Source of the DNA: Sanderia malayensis
Taxonomy: Eukaryota; Cnidaria; Scyphozoa; Semaeostomeae; Pelagiidae
Direction of reading: 5' to 3'
NCBI GenBank assembly: GCA_013076295.1
Contig: RQOL01000699.1
Coordinates: forward strand, 5,952,001 to 6,016,000
Length of the DNA: 64,000 bases
In this document: positions 36,691-46,844 of the stretch, one piece after another
Numbering within the stretch: the stretch's first letter is position 1
How the letters are laid out: the number at the start of each line of letters is the position of its first letter
The notes under the pieces: generated by a model
Seen by the model: only the letters and a program-made list of their open reading frames with translations
Database searches by the model: none
What the model was told of the DNA's origin: nothing
Translations under genes and position numbers: made by a program

Positions 36691-38312
36691 GTGGGAGATG
36701 TAATACGAAGTGCCAGCTATAAGCGAGTTAAAAGACGACGCAACGGACGCACAAAGGAAGTCCAAAACATTCCGAATGTGTGTTTTCAAGGCGAACGACT
36801 AAAATTGGATCTGAAATCTGAATACAGCCAGGATATTGTCGAAATAAAAGCTGCTGATTTTGAAACGAGGGCAAAAAAGCTACATGACAGGTACAAACCT
36901 ACCAAAATCAGGTATCACTTCATTACCAATTTCACCAACTCAGACAAGAACCAGGAGAGGAAATTGATGTTTTTATCAATAAAGTATATCGACATGCAAA
37001 TAAATGTGCATTTAAATGTGCCAATAGTGGCTGCACTGAGAATGACCTTGTTCATAAAACCCTAATCAGAGACAAAATAATAATAGGAACCAACATTACA
37101 AGTATCCTCGAAAATGCTCTTGAAAAAGAACAGGATTTAGCCACATTGATCTCATTTGCAAGAAAAATTAAAGCAAAAAAAGAAGCAGCAAAGTTGATAG
37201 ACTCTGACTCTCCAAATACCTCTTTTGACATTACTCGTGTTGATGTTGAAGATGAAACCCCCAAATATCTGTAAATAAAACAGGAAAAAAGGGCGAAATA
37301 TTCTCAAAAACTCCAGAGAAGGAAAAATTTCTAAGACAATGGTAAGGTTCAAATAAAATCATGGGTTGTACTGGATACGGCAAAAGCAACTGCAACCGAG
37401 ACCAAACCTACGCTGCAAAGAATGCTTTTTTAATGGCTGTGGGAAGAAAGGGCACTTTTCTTCAGTCTGCTGGACAACTACAAAAGGAATTGACATACCC
37501 AAGGAAATTCACACTATTTCAAGTAGTCATAAATAGATAAACGTGATCATTAACCGAACACCAATTGAGGCACCCAAGGACACTTGGGCAGAGGTTAATG
37601 TCCTTGTAGAAGGCAATGTCCCAAAGCATATCAAGAGAATTTTTGCACCTAAGTCACAATGCAACCATATGAAAGTGAAATCATTACTCCAAGAGGTCAC
37701 ATTACTCTGAACACGACATGGCATAACACAACAACGAAGGCAAAATGGGTTGTAATCGATGACAAAGATCTCGATGGCAACCGCCGTAATTTGATCTCTT
37801 ACAAACTGCCTGAATCTGTAGGCATCATTTCATTCAACAGCTTTGCTAAATTGATGCTGTACAAAGCATAGCTGATGAACATGGACATCAGAACAATTAC
37901 TTTCAAATTCTGAAATCCAAAGCACAGCCAGCAGTAGCAAACATCTTATATGTTTGCTACTTTCAGAGTATGAAGATGTTTTCACTTGCCTAGGCAGGCT
38001 GAAAGCAAACCCTGTACACCTACCCCAAAATGCCAAACCAATAATTGAGCCATCCATACAGACAAATTCCATACCACCTTCAGCCACATTTTCAGAGAAT
38101 CATAAAGGGGATGGAACAGGACAATGTTATTGAAGAACATTATAGCCCTGTGACCTAGCTTGCTAACCCCATTTTAGTTCCAAAACCAGATGGAAGTATC
38201 AGAGTTGTTGTAGATCTACGAAGTCTCAACCAAGCACTTCAAGACCCCACTTGCCAATAACTCGCGTAGAAGATATCATGCCTATGTTAGCAGGAAGAGA
38301 TAAGGGTGTTCT
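36691..38312 (+). pseudogene. Gypsy-type retroelement fragment: gag to N-terminal reverse transcriptase
   Basis: Frames broken by stops and shifts carry gag-type sequence (CANSGCTENDLVHKTLIRDK, then an acidic tail, about 37018-37262), a zinc knuckle with CGKKGHFSSVC (about 37430-37470), a degraded protease region, and the start of a reverse transcriptase (NPILVPKPDGSIRVVVDL then RSLNQAL, about 38170-38240). Homology stops at about 38312 where the Polinton-like segment begins, so the catalytic part of RT is gone. A short perfect inverted repeat with 11-bp arms (37933-37943 and 37951-37961) lies inside. Confidence 0.65.
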
Positions 38313-38608
38313 GGCCCACCTGCGCAATGACGCAACATTTTCTGACTTAACGCGCATGTGAACAAAGTTCAAACACCGATCATGTGTCTAATCATAGACC
38401 AAGGTCAAGTGATTTTATCAACACCAATCATGTGGCGTGTTATTCACAATTACGTCACGCAGCAAACCCCCAGCCACCTAGAGTCATGTGGTCATACCCT
38501 AAGACCACATGACCTTGATTTTATCGTGTGAGCTGTCGTAGGTTGAGTAGCCAAGAACACACAAGAATGTGAAATTTTTATAATGTTCTTATAATAATAA
38601 CAATGTCC
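38313..38608. other. Non-coding left part of Polinton-like segment 1
   Basis: Starts at a sharp change from retroelement sequence to TGGCCCACCTGCGCAATGAC. It contains several CACATGA/TCATGTG motifs and an 11-bp inverted repeat (38483-38493 and 38503-38513). It may be the terminal region or upstream control region of the element. No matching inverted terminus was found on the other side. Confidence 0.35.
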
Positions 38609-38956
38609 TTATTTGTTCATAAATTCTAAATTAAAGCTACTCATGTTTAAAGCTCGGGCATAATCTTTTTCTATATGTCCACCTTTATATAAAATAACCT
38701 CACCACCATTCCACTCTAAAATTTCCTTCATAAAATGTTCTGTTTCTCTATATTCAAGAGGATGGCAAGTTACCAATGGTGTGTATGGTAAATGATGTAT
38801 TTTTTTATTACAGAAGTTGGAGCCTCTATGGAATTTTTCCTCCAAATCCGCTTATTTTTTACAATTTTCAAATTCTTTGATGCAACAATCTCCATTTTTA
38901 CTCGTTTGAATGTACTCAATATCAACAATTGCCCAGTTTCTGTCTACGATTTCCAT
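38609..38956 (-). pseudogene. Polinton-linked small ORF, RNase H-fold exonuclease-like (tentative)
   Basis: The frame starts with an ATG at 38956, reads VDRNWAIVDIEYIQTSKNGD, hits an in-frame TAA at 38852-38854 and continues in the same frame through LPYTPLVTC and EVILYKGGHIEKDYARAL to 38609. DIE near the N-terminus would be a DxE metal site as in 3'-5' exonucleases, and similar short ORFs accompany family-B polymerase elements in animal genomes as I recall them. It is transcribed away from the polymerase gene, sharing a 290-bp intergenic region. The exonuclease label is an inference; one nonsense codon makes it a pseudogene. Confidence 0.4.
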
Positions 38957-38984
38957 TCTTGCTGGTTTCAGAGATCTATGATTC

Positions 38985-39246
38985 ATTTTATAACAATCGA
39001 TATTGTCATTTGAATATTGACGCCACCTTTCGAATGATGATGTAATCATTAGCCAATTAGCAGTCGATAACGTTAGAATGCCGATGATGTAATCATTAAC
39101 CAATCACCAATCGATTACATCACCATTGGCTGCACTATCATTCGAATCATGACGCAATCATGATGTAATCTTTGACCAATCACCGCATGTCCTCATTTGA
39201 CAAGAACACACATCACGAAGGAATTAAATAATTTAATCTGGATTAC
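38985..39246 (+). promoter_or_regulatory. Putative divergent promoter region of Polinton-like segment 1
   Basis: ATGATGTAATCATTA(A/G)CCAAT-type motifs occur at about 39029, 39082 and 39158 (last one variant), spaced by tens of bases, next to GACGCCACCTTTCGAATGATG. The same two blocks occur upstream of the second polymerase copy (about 46425-46530). Conservation upstream of both copies suggests a shared control region; a CCAAT box with a TGATGTAATCA palindrome is plausible. Function inferred only. Confidence 0.45.
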
Positions 39247-42200
39247 GTGTCTAAGAAGAAGAAGAAATTTCAATGTCCAAAATGGTTCAAGGAGTTTACG
39301 AGACATCTAAATTTAAAGCACAACATGAATACACCACATAATGAGCAAGAAAATACAGTATCGGGTGCTGGGCGAAGAATTATAAGATTCGTTTTTTCAA
39401 TTACAAGCCAATCAAAGGTGGATCATGCATACCATCACTAAGACTCTTGAGTGTGATAAAAGCAATCATCAACGTACAAAGTAGAGATAACAAGTTTTTC
39501 ACGTATGCTGTCTTTTCGGGTTTGCATCAAGTAGATAAGAACTCCGAAAGACAAACAAAGTACGATCAAAGTCGATTGAATCTGAATGGATAAATATTTC
39601 CAATGAATCCTACAATTTTCAATATGATAAAGAAATTGGAGGAAATAATGCTTCCATCAAAATCTTTTGTTATCAAGATGATGAAGTTTATCCTGGAAAG
39701 TTAACCGATCAATCAAAAGCCAAACATATTGATTTATTGTTATTATAGGATGATAATCGTAATTAGCATTACTGTTGGATAAAGAGTTTGAGCAGACTCG
39801 CTGGGGGTCGTAGCCATGGGCATGATAAAAAAAGGTGTTACTGTCATTTCTGCCTCAGTTCATGCAAACACAAGAATTTCTAAACAATCACATTGAAATT
39901 TCTAAGCAGAATGAAAACCAAGCAGTTAAAGTTCCATGCAAAGATATATGTTCATCTATTTTTCAATAGCGCGAAGAAGCAAATGCTTCTCCCATTTGTA
40001 ATTTATGCTGAATTTGAATGTGTGCTCGAGAAATTGAATGATCTTCCAAGTATCAGAAACATACACCGATTAGTTATGGCTTGTATGTAAAATCACTGGA
40101 TGGATGCTTGAATATTGAGCCAGAAGTATACACTGGCGTGGATTGCATGTTGAAATTCATGAATGGGATTGATGAGTTGAATGAGCACATACGAGGGATA
40201 TTCAAGGTAACAATACCAATGGAAGCACTGACACAAGAATAACAGCGTCAACACGATGAAGCAACACACTGTTTCTGCTGTTAGGGGGATTTGGAAAAAT
40301 AGTTCGAGATCATTGTCACATCACAGGAGAATATAGAGGTGCTGCATGTGAGTATTGCAATCTAAACAATTTGAATATCATCGCAAATACCCACCTCATT
40401 CCCGCAGTTTTTCACAAATTGGAAGGATATGACATGCACCATATAATGTCAAATCTCGGCCGAAGGAGTGTATGAATCATTGCAAACTCATCAGAGAAGA
40501 TCTTAACGGCCCCTTCCGATCTTGGTAATAATGATGGTGATTGTAAAAGAAGTTGGGTTCCTGGAGCAATAAGGTACATTGATTCGTTCGCATTCTTAAG
40601 CAGAGGTTTAGCGGAACTTGCAAGCAACTTACCTGATGATGAATCAACGCTAGTAAATGAATATCTAAGAAGAACATGGAACAATGTGGACTTTGATGAA
40701 GGATTCAGATTATTGAGAAGGAAAGGGGTCTATCCATGTGATTGGGTACATAGTGCAGAAAAGATGCATGCAACATCATTACCTTCACAAGAAGAATTCT
40801 ATAATAAACTGAACGATTATGGAATCAGTGATGATGATTATGAACATGCCCAATGCGTTTGGCGATCCTTTAGACGTAACACCTCCAAGGATTATCATGA
40901 ACTCTACTTGGTAGCTGATGTTCTCCTACTTACAGATGTTTTTTAATCATTTCGAATTCTTGGGTTAGAGTACTATTGTTTAGATCCTGCATGGTACATA
41001 TCGCTACCCGCATTCGCTTGGAATGCAATGTTAAAGATGACGAACATTGAGTTGGAGTTATTAACTGAGGAGAGGAAGGACATTTACTTGTTTTTAGAAA
41101 GAGGTACACGGGGAGGTGTAATGAAGCGACATAGAGAGATTACAGGACGCTCATCAATCATGTACAAAGATGCAAATAATCTATATGGACATGCAATGTC
41201 ACAAGATCTCCCAACCGATGGTTTCAGACTGTTAAGTTCTGAAGAGATTCAAAGACGTGATGTTGGTCAGCTGTTAGACAAAAAAGATAGAACGAAGGGT
41301 TGCATATTTCGAGTAGATCTTGAATATCCTCCCGAACTACATGATAGACATGCAGATCTACCCCTTGCCCCCGAAAGAGTTAAGGTTAAAGTAGGGTTGT
41401 TGTCGCCATTACAAAAGGTAATATATCAACATGTTTATAACAAGACCTTTTCCACCACGTCAAAGTTAATCCCAACACTCTTAGACAAGAAAATATATGT
41501 CATTCATAAGAAGTGCCTAAAACATCGTTTACATCTTGGTTTAAAACTTACTAAAACACATGACATTCATTATTGAATTCAATTAAGGCAACTGGCTAAA
41601 AAGGTACATCGATTTCAACACCATCAAACGAAGTAATGCACGAATCGATATTGAGAAGGATTTCTTCAATTTGATAATAGGAAGTTTGATGTATGCACGA
41701 GAGATGAAAGGTTGGTGAAGTGGATTCATTTCCCACAGCTCCACGGAGTGATTGAAGTCAAAGATGATACATTGATCATACGGAGAAAATTGAAAACAGC
41801 ACATCTAAACAAATCTATCTACCTCGGTTTCAGTATTTTACATTTAAGTAAAGAGCATATGTATGATTATCACTACAACTATGTAATACATTTTTTTCCG
41901 AATGCAAAACTCTGTTATATGAATGCTGATAGTTTCATCTATAACCTACCACTGACATACCACGTCCACTCGAAGAAGTTCATCAAGTCATGAAAGAAAG
42001 TCCCCATCTGTTTGATTTTAGCAACTATCCCAAAGAACATCCTAATCACTAGTTAATAGGAAAGATAGTTAATAGGAAAGTTATTGGAAAAATGAAATGT
42101 GAGGTGGGGGGAAAAGCAATGGAGGAATTCATTGGTTTGCGATCAAAGATGTACTAATGTAAGATAGCGGGAGGGAATTCTATAAAGAAAGCAAAGGGAA

Positions 42201-42430
42201 CTAAGAAACTGGTGGTGAAGAAGCAGATAAACCGACAAGATTATCAAGAATATTTAACGATGAATCAAGTTCTCGTTCATGAACAACGTAATATAATCTC
42301 AAAGAATCAAATGACGTATAGTGTGAAGCAGAAAAAGACATCTCTAGCGCCTTTCAATGATAAGAGCAACATACTAGAAGATGGGATACGTAAACTACCA
42401 TATGGGATCTATTCGTTGAAACAGCAATAA
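39247..42430 (+). pseudogene. polB: Family-B DNA polymerase of Polinton-like segment 1 (degraded)
   Basis: Protein-primed type family-B DNA polymerase of Polinton/adintovirus-like elements, which would copy the element DNA. It begins with the remains of a C2H2 finger (FTRHLNLKHN), continues with the exonuclease III motif region (DYHELYLVADVLLLTD, about 40890-40940), palm motif A DANNLYGHAM (about 41170-41200) and ends in LEDGIRKLPYG before the stop at 42428-42430. Damage: many stops and frame changes between 39441 and 42212; polymerase motif B is deleted (about 45 bases missing near 41675 relative to the second copy); and motif C, normally YxDTDS, reads YMNADS. It cannot be active. Confidence 0.8.
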
Positions 42431-42589
42431 CTACATGGAAAGAGACGTTATATAATAATTTGTCATAAACTATATCTTCTTTGAACATATTGTCGAATAT
42501 ATACATCATTTTGTAGCTTATTATTAACATTAAAATATCTACTTATTAACGCGTTCTTTGTAAGTTGTCTTTTTGCTCTATTAATGAGA

Positions 42590-42889
42590 AAAAATATACA
42601 ATGCTGTCCACGTGTGTCATACTGATACGATTGAATCTGTGTATCATTATAAACGAAGTTGAATGGTTAAGGCGGGCTTTCTGCCGACTGAATCGTAAAA
42701 TTCCAGATTTCTATCTTCATCAATGTAGATAGCTACCCAATGCGTACCCTTACCAGTGAAATTATCCTCATTGAAAATGACTGAACAGGGAAGTGAATGG
42801 ATATTGATGCTCCTAATTCCATCCTTTCCAAAGACACCATGGAAATATGGAAGTTTTCCTTCTTTGCTAACAAGTTCTAATTGCAACAT
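42590..42889 (-). pseudogene. Adenain-like cysteine protease of Polinton-like segment 1
   Basis: Convergent with the polymerase, as in Polintons, where this C5/C48-type protease would mature capsid proteins. YFHGVFGKDGI is followed by the catalytic His block GTHWVAIYI and the Asp block EFYDSVGRK. The frame is lost after 42647, and in the remaining sequence the catalytic Cys block, DTCGQHC in the second copy, reads DTRGQHC (Cys to Arg). Inactive. Confidence 0.72.
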
Positions 42890-42892
42890 GAT

Positions 42893-43435
42893 CCATGTTG
42901 ATTACCAATAACGGATGGCGTTTTTGTGAGCATCGATTTTAATTACTCTATAAAATTCTCCTAAGATGATTATATTCAATATAGAGTCCGCAGCGGTTTC
43001 AAAGTTCTTGCATACCCTAAGGTTCTCTTCTCTTTTCAATAGATATTCCTCATTCCCACAATTTCCCTTTGCAGTTGGATCAAAAACATAGATTGTTGAT
43101 CCTTGTTTGAACGTGGTGTAATTAATCAGACTTGAATTACTGTTAAGTGTAGACTGCCAAACAAACGATTGTAAGCAACCAAGTAATCATCTTCATCAAA
43201 GTTCATCCTGAGGGGAGGTGAAATCTCTTGGTTATCAACAGTTAGTCTTGCGCAGCAGAAAGAGCGTTATGCTCTAAGTTGAATTTTCCCTCAGCTAGTT
43301 CATTATATGCAGACTTATCTACAATTGCAGAGAATAGTCTGTTTGAAATTTTCCCTTTGAAAACATTATCTTGTACCCAACTAGTTGTGTTAGAGGGGAT
43401 TAGATAGGTTGCAATGTGAGTAGAGTATGATAAGC
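42893..43435 (-). pseudogene. C-terminal capsid protein remnant of Polinton-like segment 1
   Basis: Nucleotide-level counterpart of 57475-58098 in the second copy, but broken by indels. The end of the protein (a helix-like segment with KIDAHKN in the other copy) and several downstream blocks can be aligned by eye. Homology stops at about 43435 where TTCTGGCGCACTATCACGTG begins. The related intact stretch resembles the Polinton major capsid protein (F54H12.2-like). Confidence 0.55.
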
Positions 43436-43581
43436 GGGTTCTGGCGCACTATCACGTGACGTACGACGTCATTATAACTAACTACTCGTAATTATAGATC
43501 TTGTAACATCATGTGATCAACCTATCATTCAATTTCCAACGATTAAAATATATACAACTTTAACAATTAAATAAATACGTC

Positions 43582-43647
43582 ACATGATAGACTCTTTGCT
43601 TTCATTTCAGTTCAATGGTTTTATCAATTATAAATTGTTTTATTTAA
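43582..43647. repeat. Left member of an inverted repeat with 46017-46078
   Basis: This segment, readable as LLSFQFNGFINYKLFYL, is the reverse complement of 46017-46078 with few changes. It ends exactly at the TTAA where the element at 43648 inserted, and the sequence after the element (from 45362, TTAACAAG) continues the match by a few bases. The TTAA element therefore inserted into one arm of a pre-existing inverted duplication. Confidence 0.7.
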
Positions 43648-45361
43648 AGGGCTACTCTCACCATATTTTTTTATTTCATTTCTGGGTAGTTTTTGACGTA
43701 AAAACAGGTACTGCACTTTTTAAATTTCGAAATTCGCTCATTAACACCTCTTTTCACGGCTCCAAAAGTGCGATTTTCAGGCCATTTCTGAAAATGTCGC
43801 GCAACATGAAATGATCTGGGCCGAGGTTGTGTGACGTAGATGCCGGAACGCAAAAAAACTTCTCTCTTTTGCTTCAGTATGGAAAAATCAACGTCGCGTC
43901 CTGTTTTCTCACTTGTTTTCAATGATAAATACAAATGTTTTTTCAAACCACTTCAACACCATCATCACAAAGCTTATTGACATCTCCCCGTGTGTTTTTT
44001 TTTAATTTTCGGCATTGTTAAGGGCTAAAAATTGACACCAAAGCTGATGCAGTGACAATGGATTTTTCCAGTATTCACACACCTCACGTTGTTATCTGTT
44101 CATCACTCAACCTCTTCCTTCCTTCCATTTGCGTTATAAACAACCAACTATTCGTGAGTATAATAAGTTTGTTTATCGTTTCCATCAGTTCTATAATCTA
44201 TTTTATCAAGTTTTGCCGTGTGCTTGGTTTTAGCAAGATAATTATGGATTATTTTTGTATTTACTACTTGGGTTTTTGTCAAAGATATTGAAATGCTAAA
44301 GTGATGCGCTGTTAAAAAATTGCTCAAATTGAAATTGTTTGGTTGACATAACCATGGAGTTCTTGTTATAAATTATATACCTTGGTGATTACATGGAAAC
44401 CTAAGGCAAAGTAAAGGTGTATATTGTTGACAAAGTCAGACAATATGATCAAAACTAGAACACAAGTATGAAGCCCAACATTGTTCTGGAAAGTTTTTCT
44501 TCGAATTCACATTGAACTTGTGAAATCTTCGATCTCTGGACATTAATGTTCACACTCCTGGAAGGGATTTTCTAGTTTTTCTACACAGCTATGACCATAA
44601 CTACACTTGAAATATTACCAAAATATGAGCTGCTGCTTCAAATACACACCAGATAAGACAAATAGGGTTATTTTCATGCATTATTAATCCAAAATAGCGG
44701 AATTCTGCTTTACCCGTGCCAGAACCTCTTCGGCCTAGCAATTTTACAATTTAGCAATTTTTAACTGACCCGATTTGGTTTAAATCTTATAGATAAGAGC
44801 TAACCAATTTTCCTTACTATTAATTCTATCGAAAAATTGTTGAAAGAGAGCTTGCTCCCCTTTAATTGAATAGATTTAGAATTCATATTGTTGTTTAAAA
44901 CTATCCCGCACCACTGAAGACTGTATGTGAAGCTCGCTCGAGACTGCGACGTTGAGGTCGAAAAACATGCCGGCTTGCAGCATAAGCGTGAGCAAATCAT
45001 CCTCATTTTTGTAAACAACTCACTCTTTTCATGATAAACGAGGCATCAACAGATTCCTCAGACCCTGAACTAGTTCGTGGCACGATTTAATTTTTTAAAT
45101 ACGACTTGGTTTTGACCATAATATGCAAAACATTGAATTGGTACTAAACACAATAAAATAAATTTCATGCGTTCCGGCATTTACGTCACACCGGCCTCGC
45201 CCCAGTTTTCTTTTTGCCCGACTTTTTTCTGAAAATCGCACTTTTAGAGCCGTGAAAAGAGGTGTTAATGAGCGAATTTCGAAATTTAAAAAGTGCAGTA
45301 CCTGTTTTTACGTCAAAAACTACCCAGAAATGAAATAAAAAAATATGGTGAGAGTAGCCCT
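43648..45361. mobile_element. TTAA-target DNA element with about 200-bp terminal inverted repeats
   Basis: 1714 bp. The ends are AGGGCTACTCTCACC and its complement, TTAA duplicated on both sides (43644-43647 and 45362-45365). The arms (about 43648-43851 and 45171-45361) are long and closely matched, including AAATTTCGAAATTCGCTC and GATGCCGGAACGC blocks. Middle part has no recognisable transposase, so it is non-autonomous. TTAA duplications occur in piggyBac and Kolobok superfamilies; the AGGG end fits neither decisively. Confidence 0.85.
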
Positions 45362-45385
45362 TTAACAAGAGTATCAAGAACTTTC

Positions 45386-45424
45386 ACTTTTCCTTATAGT
45401 CTTCTTTGGACTATAAGGAAAAGT
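45386..45424. repeat. Perfect inverted duplication, 16-bp arms, 7-nt spacer
   Basis: 45386-45401 is the exact complement of 45409-45424. It sits just outside the TTAA element and overlaps the last predicted exon of the minus-strand mini-gene. Confidence 0.85.
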
Positions 45425-45756
45425 TTTAAAATTAACTTCATATGGTTAGAATACAATGAAATTTATTATCAACTTACTAAACGTGTGTATTTATTAATGA
45501 ATTATTAATTACTTACTAGGTGTGTGGAGTGCCACAGCATCCTCCCCCTCCTCATCCCCAGCACCAAAAATTGCACCACCTCTAGGTGGTGTAGTAGGTC
45601 TTACTGTAGGAAAGAAGACAATTTAATTAGAAACTATAAAAGGTCAGTTCATGTCTTGATATAAAAATTATCGCTAAACTTACTTCTCCTCATTCTTTGA
45701 CGCCTTTGAATAAAATTGAAGACGTTGTCTTCCTCTGAAGATGATGATAATGACAT
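45396..45756 (-). CDS. Candidate spliced mini-gene, unknown protein of about 58 residues
   Basis: Minus strand. An ATG at 45756 follows a TTCTCTTAG acceptor. Exon 45756-45684 (MSLSSSSEEDNVFNF, then Arg-rich) ends at a GTAAGT donor; the intron 45683-45604 closes with TTTCCTACAG. Exon 45603-45517 encodes TTPPRGGAIFGAGDEEGED and ends at GTAAGT; the intron 45516-45411 closes with TTTTCCTTATAG. A last short exon ends at TAA near 45396. All phases agree. More upstream donors and acceptors (46157, 46009/45962, 45888) suggest further 5' exons. Low-complexity protein without recognised homolog. It may belong to the neighbouring Polinton-like segment or be a host gene. Confidence 0.33.
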
Positions 45757-46440
45757 ATCTAAGAGAATAAATTACAGTTTGAGTAATGTCGAGGAGGAAT
45801 TCAAAGCAAATGAGTTTTAGGAAACGAAGATATCTTTTAAAACGAAGGATACTCATTCGATATTTGATTGGCAATTTCTTGATAAATCTAGAATGAAACA
45901 ATAAAATTTCATTTACTTTCTCATTAATTAAATAAAATTTATTGTAGATAAAAGCAACTTACTGAGAAATTGTAAAAATAGCGGGGTTACAAAGTAGAAA
46001 GAAAACTCACTTGTTAAATAAAACAATTTATAATTGATAAAACCATTCAACCGAAATAAAAGCAAAGAGTCTATCAATTTTTTATGCTTAGGCCGATAAA
46101 CCTTACAAACATTAGTAGAAATCTTGAAATGTTCAGTACAATATGAACACAACTTACCTCGAGAATCTCTGCTTTAAAGTGACAAGAAAAAAGATGTTCA
46201 ATTCTTGATATCAATCAAATCTCGTCAACCAAATTTTATTAGCTCCCGCCAATTCATCTCATTGGTTGGTTTGCTTGAACAGGGCGTAAGAAATAATTTT
46301 TCGACTCTTCATATTAACCAAATCACGTCAACCAAATTTTTACTAACAAACGGCCAACTCATTTCATTTGTTGAATAGAACACTACAGTATTTATTAACA
46401 TATCTCATTACCATTCGAATTTCGAATACTAACGCCACCT
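45757..46440. other. Region with possible upstream exons of the mini-gene and an inverted repeat
   Basis: Minus-strand splice-like signals occur at 46158 (CTCGAG/GTAAGT), 46009 (GTGAGT) and 45962 (TTTCTCAG, overlapping a second GTAAGT). One open stretch reads CSYCTEHFKISTNVC. 46017-46078 is the inverted partner of 43582-43647. No protein identity. Confidence 0.3.
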
Positions 46441-46575
46441 TTCAATAATGACTGAAAATTTCGAAAGAACATTCGAGAACATCCAAAAATAAGGTTCGAG
46501 ATCATTTAAATGATGATGTAATCATTAACCAATCAAATCGCATCATCTTCAGCGTTCGAATATACTATAAGGGCG
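46425..46575 (+). promoter_or_regulatory. Putative promoter of Polinton-like segment 2 polymerase
   Basis: Carries the blocks shared with segment 1 (ACGCCACCTTTC, GATGATGTAATCATTAACCA) followed by TATACTATAAGGGCG about 40 bases before the ATG at 46576 or 46618. The TATA-like text and the conservation between copies suggest a core promoter. Not tested. Confidence 0.4.
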
Positions 46576-46844
46576 ATGAGGCGATTCGCTTACTCTCATT
46601 TATCGAGAGCACACATAATGAAGAGAGTAAGAGAATCTAATTCAGACTATGAGCCTAAAAAGAAAAAATTTAAATGTTCAGAATGTTCAAAGGAGTTTAC
46701 AAGGCATTTAAATTTAGAACATCACAAGCATACAGCACATAATGATCAAAGAGATACCTTATCTGGTGCTGGAAGGAAGAAGAAGAAGGATGAAGCTTAT
46801 CGAGTTTTCATCAACGAAAAACAGTCGCTAGATCAAGCGAGAAC

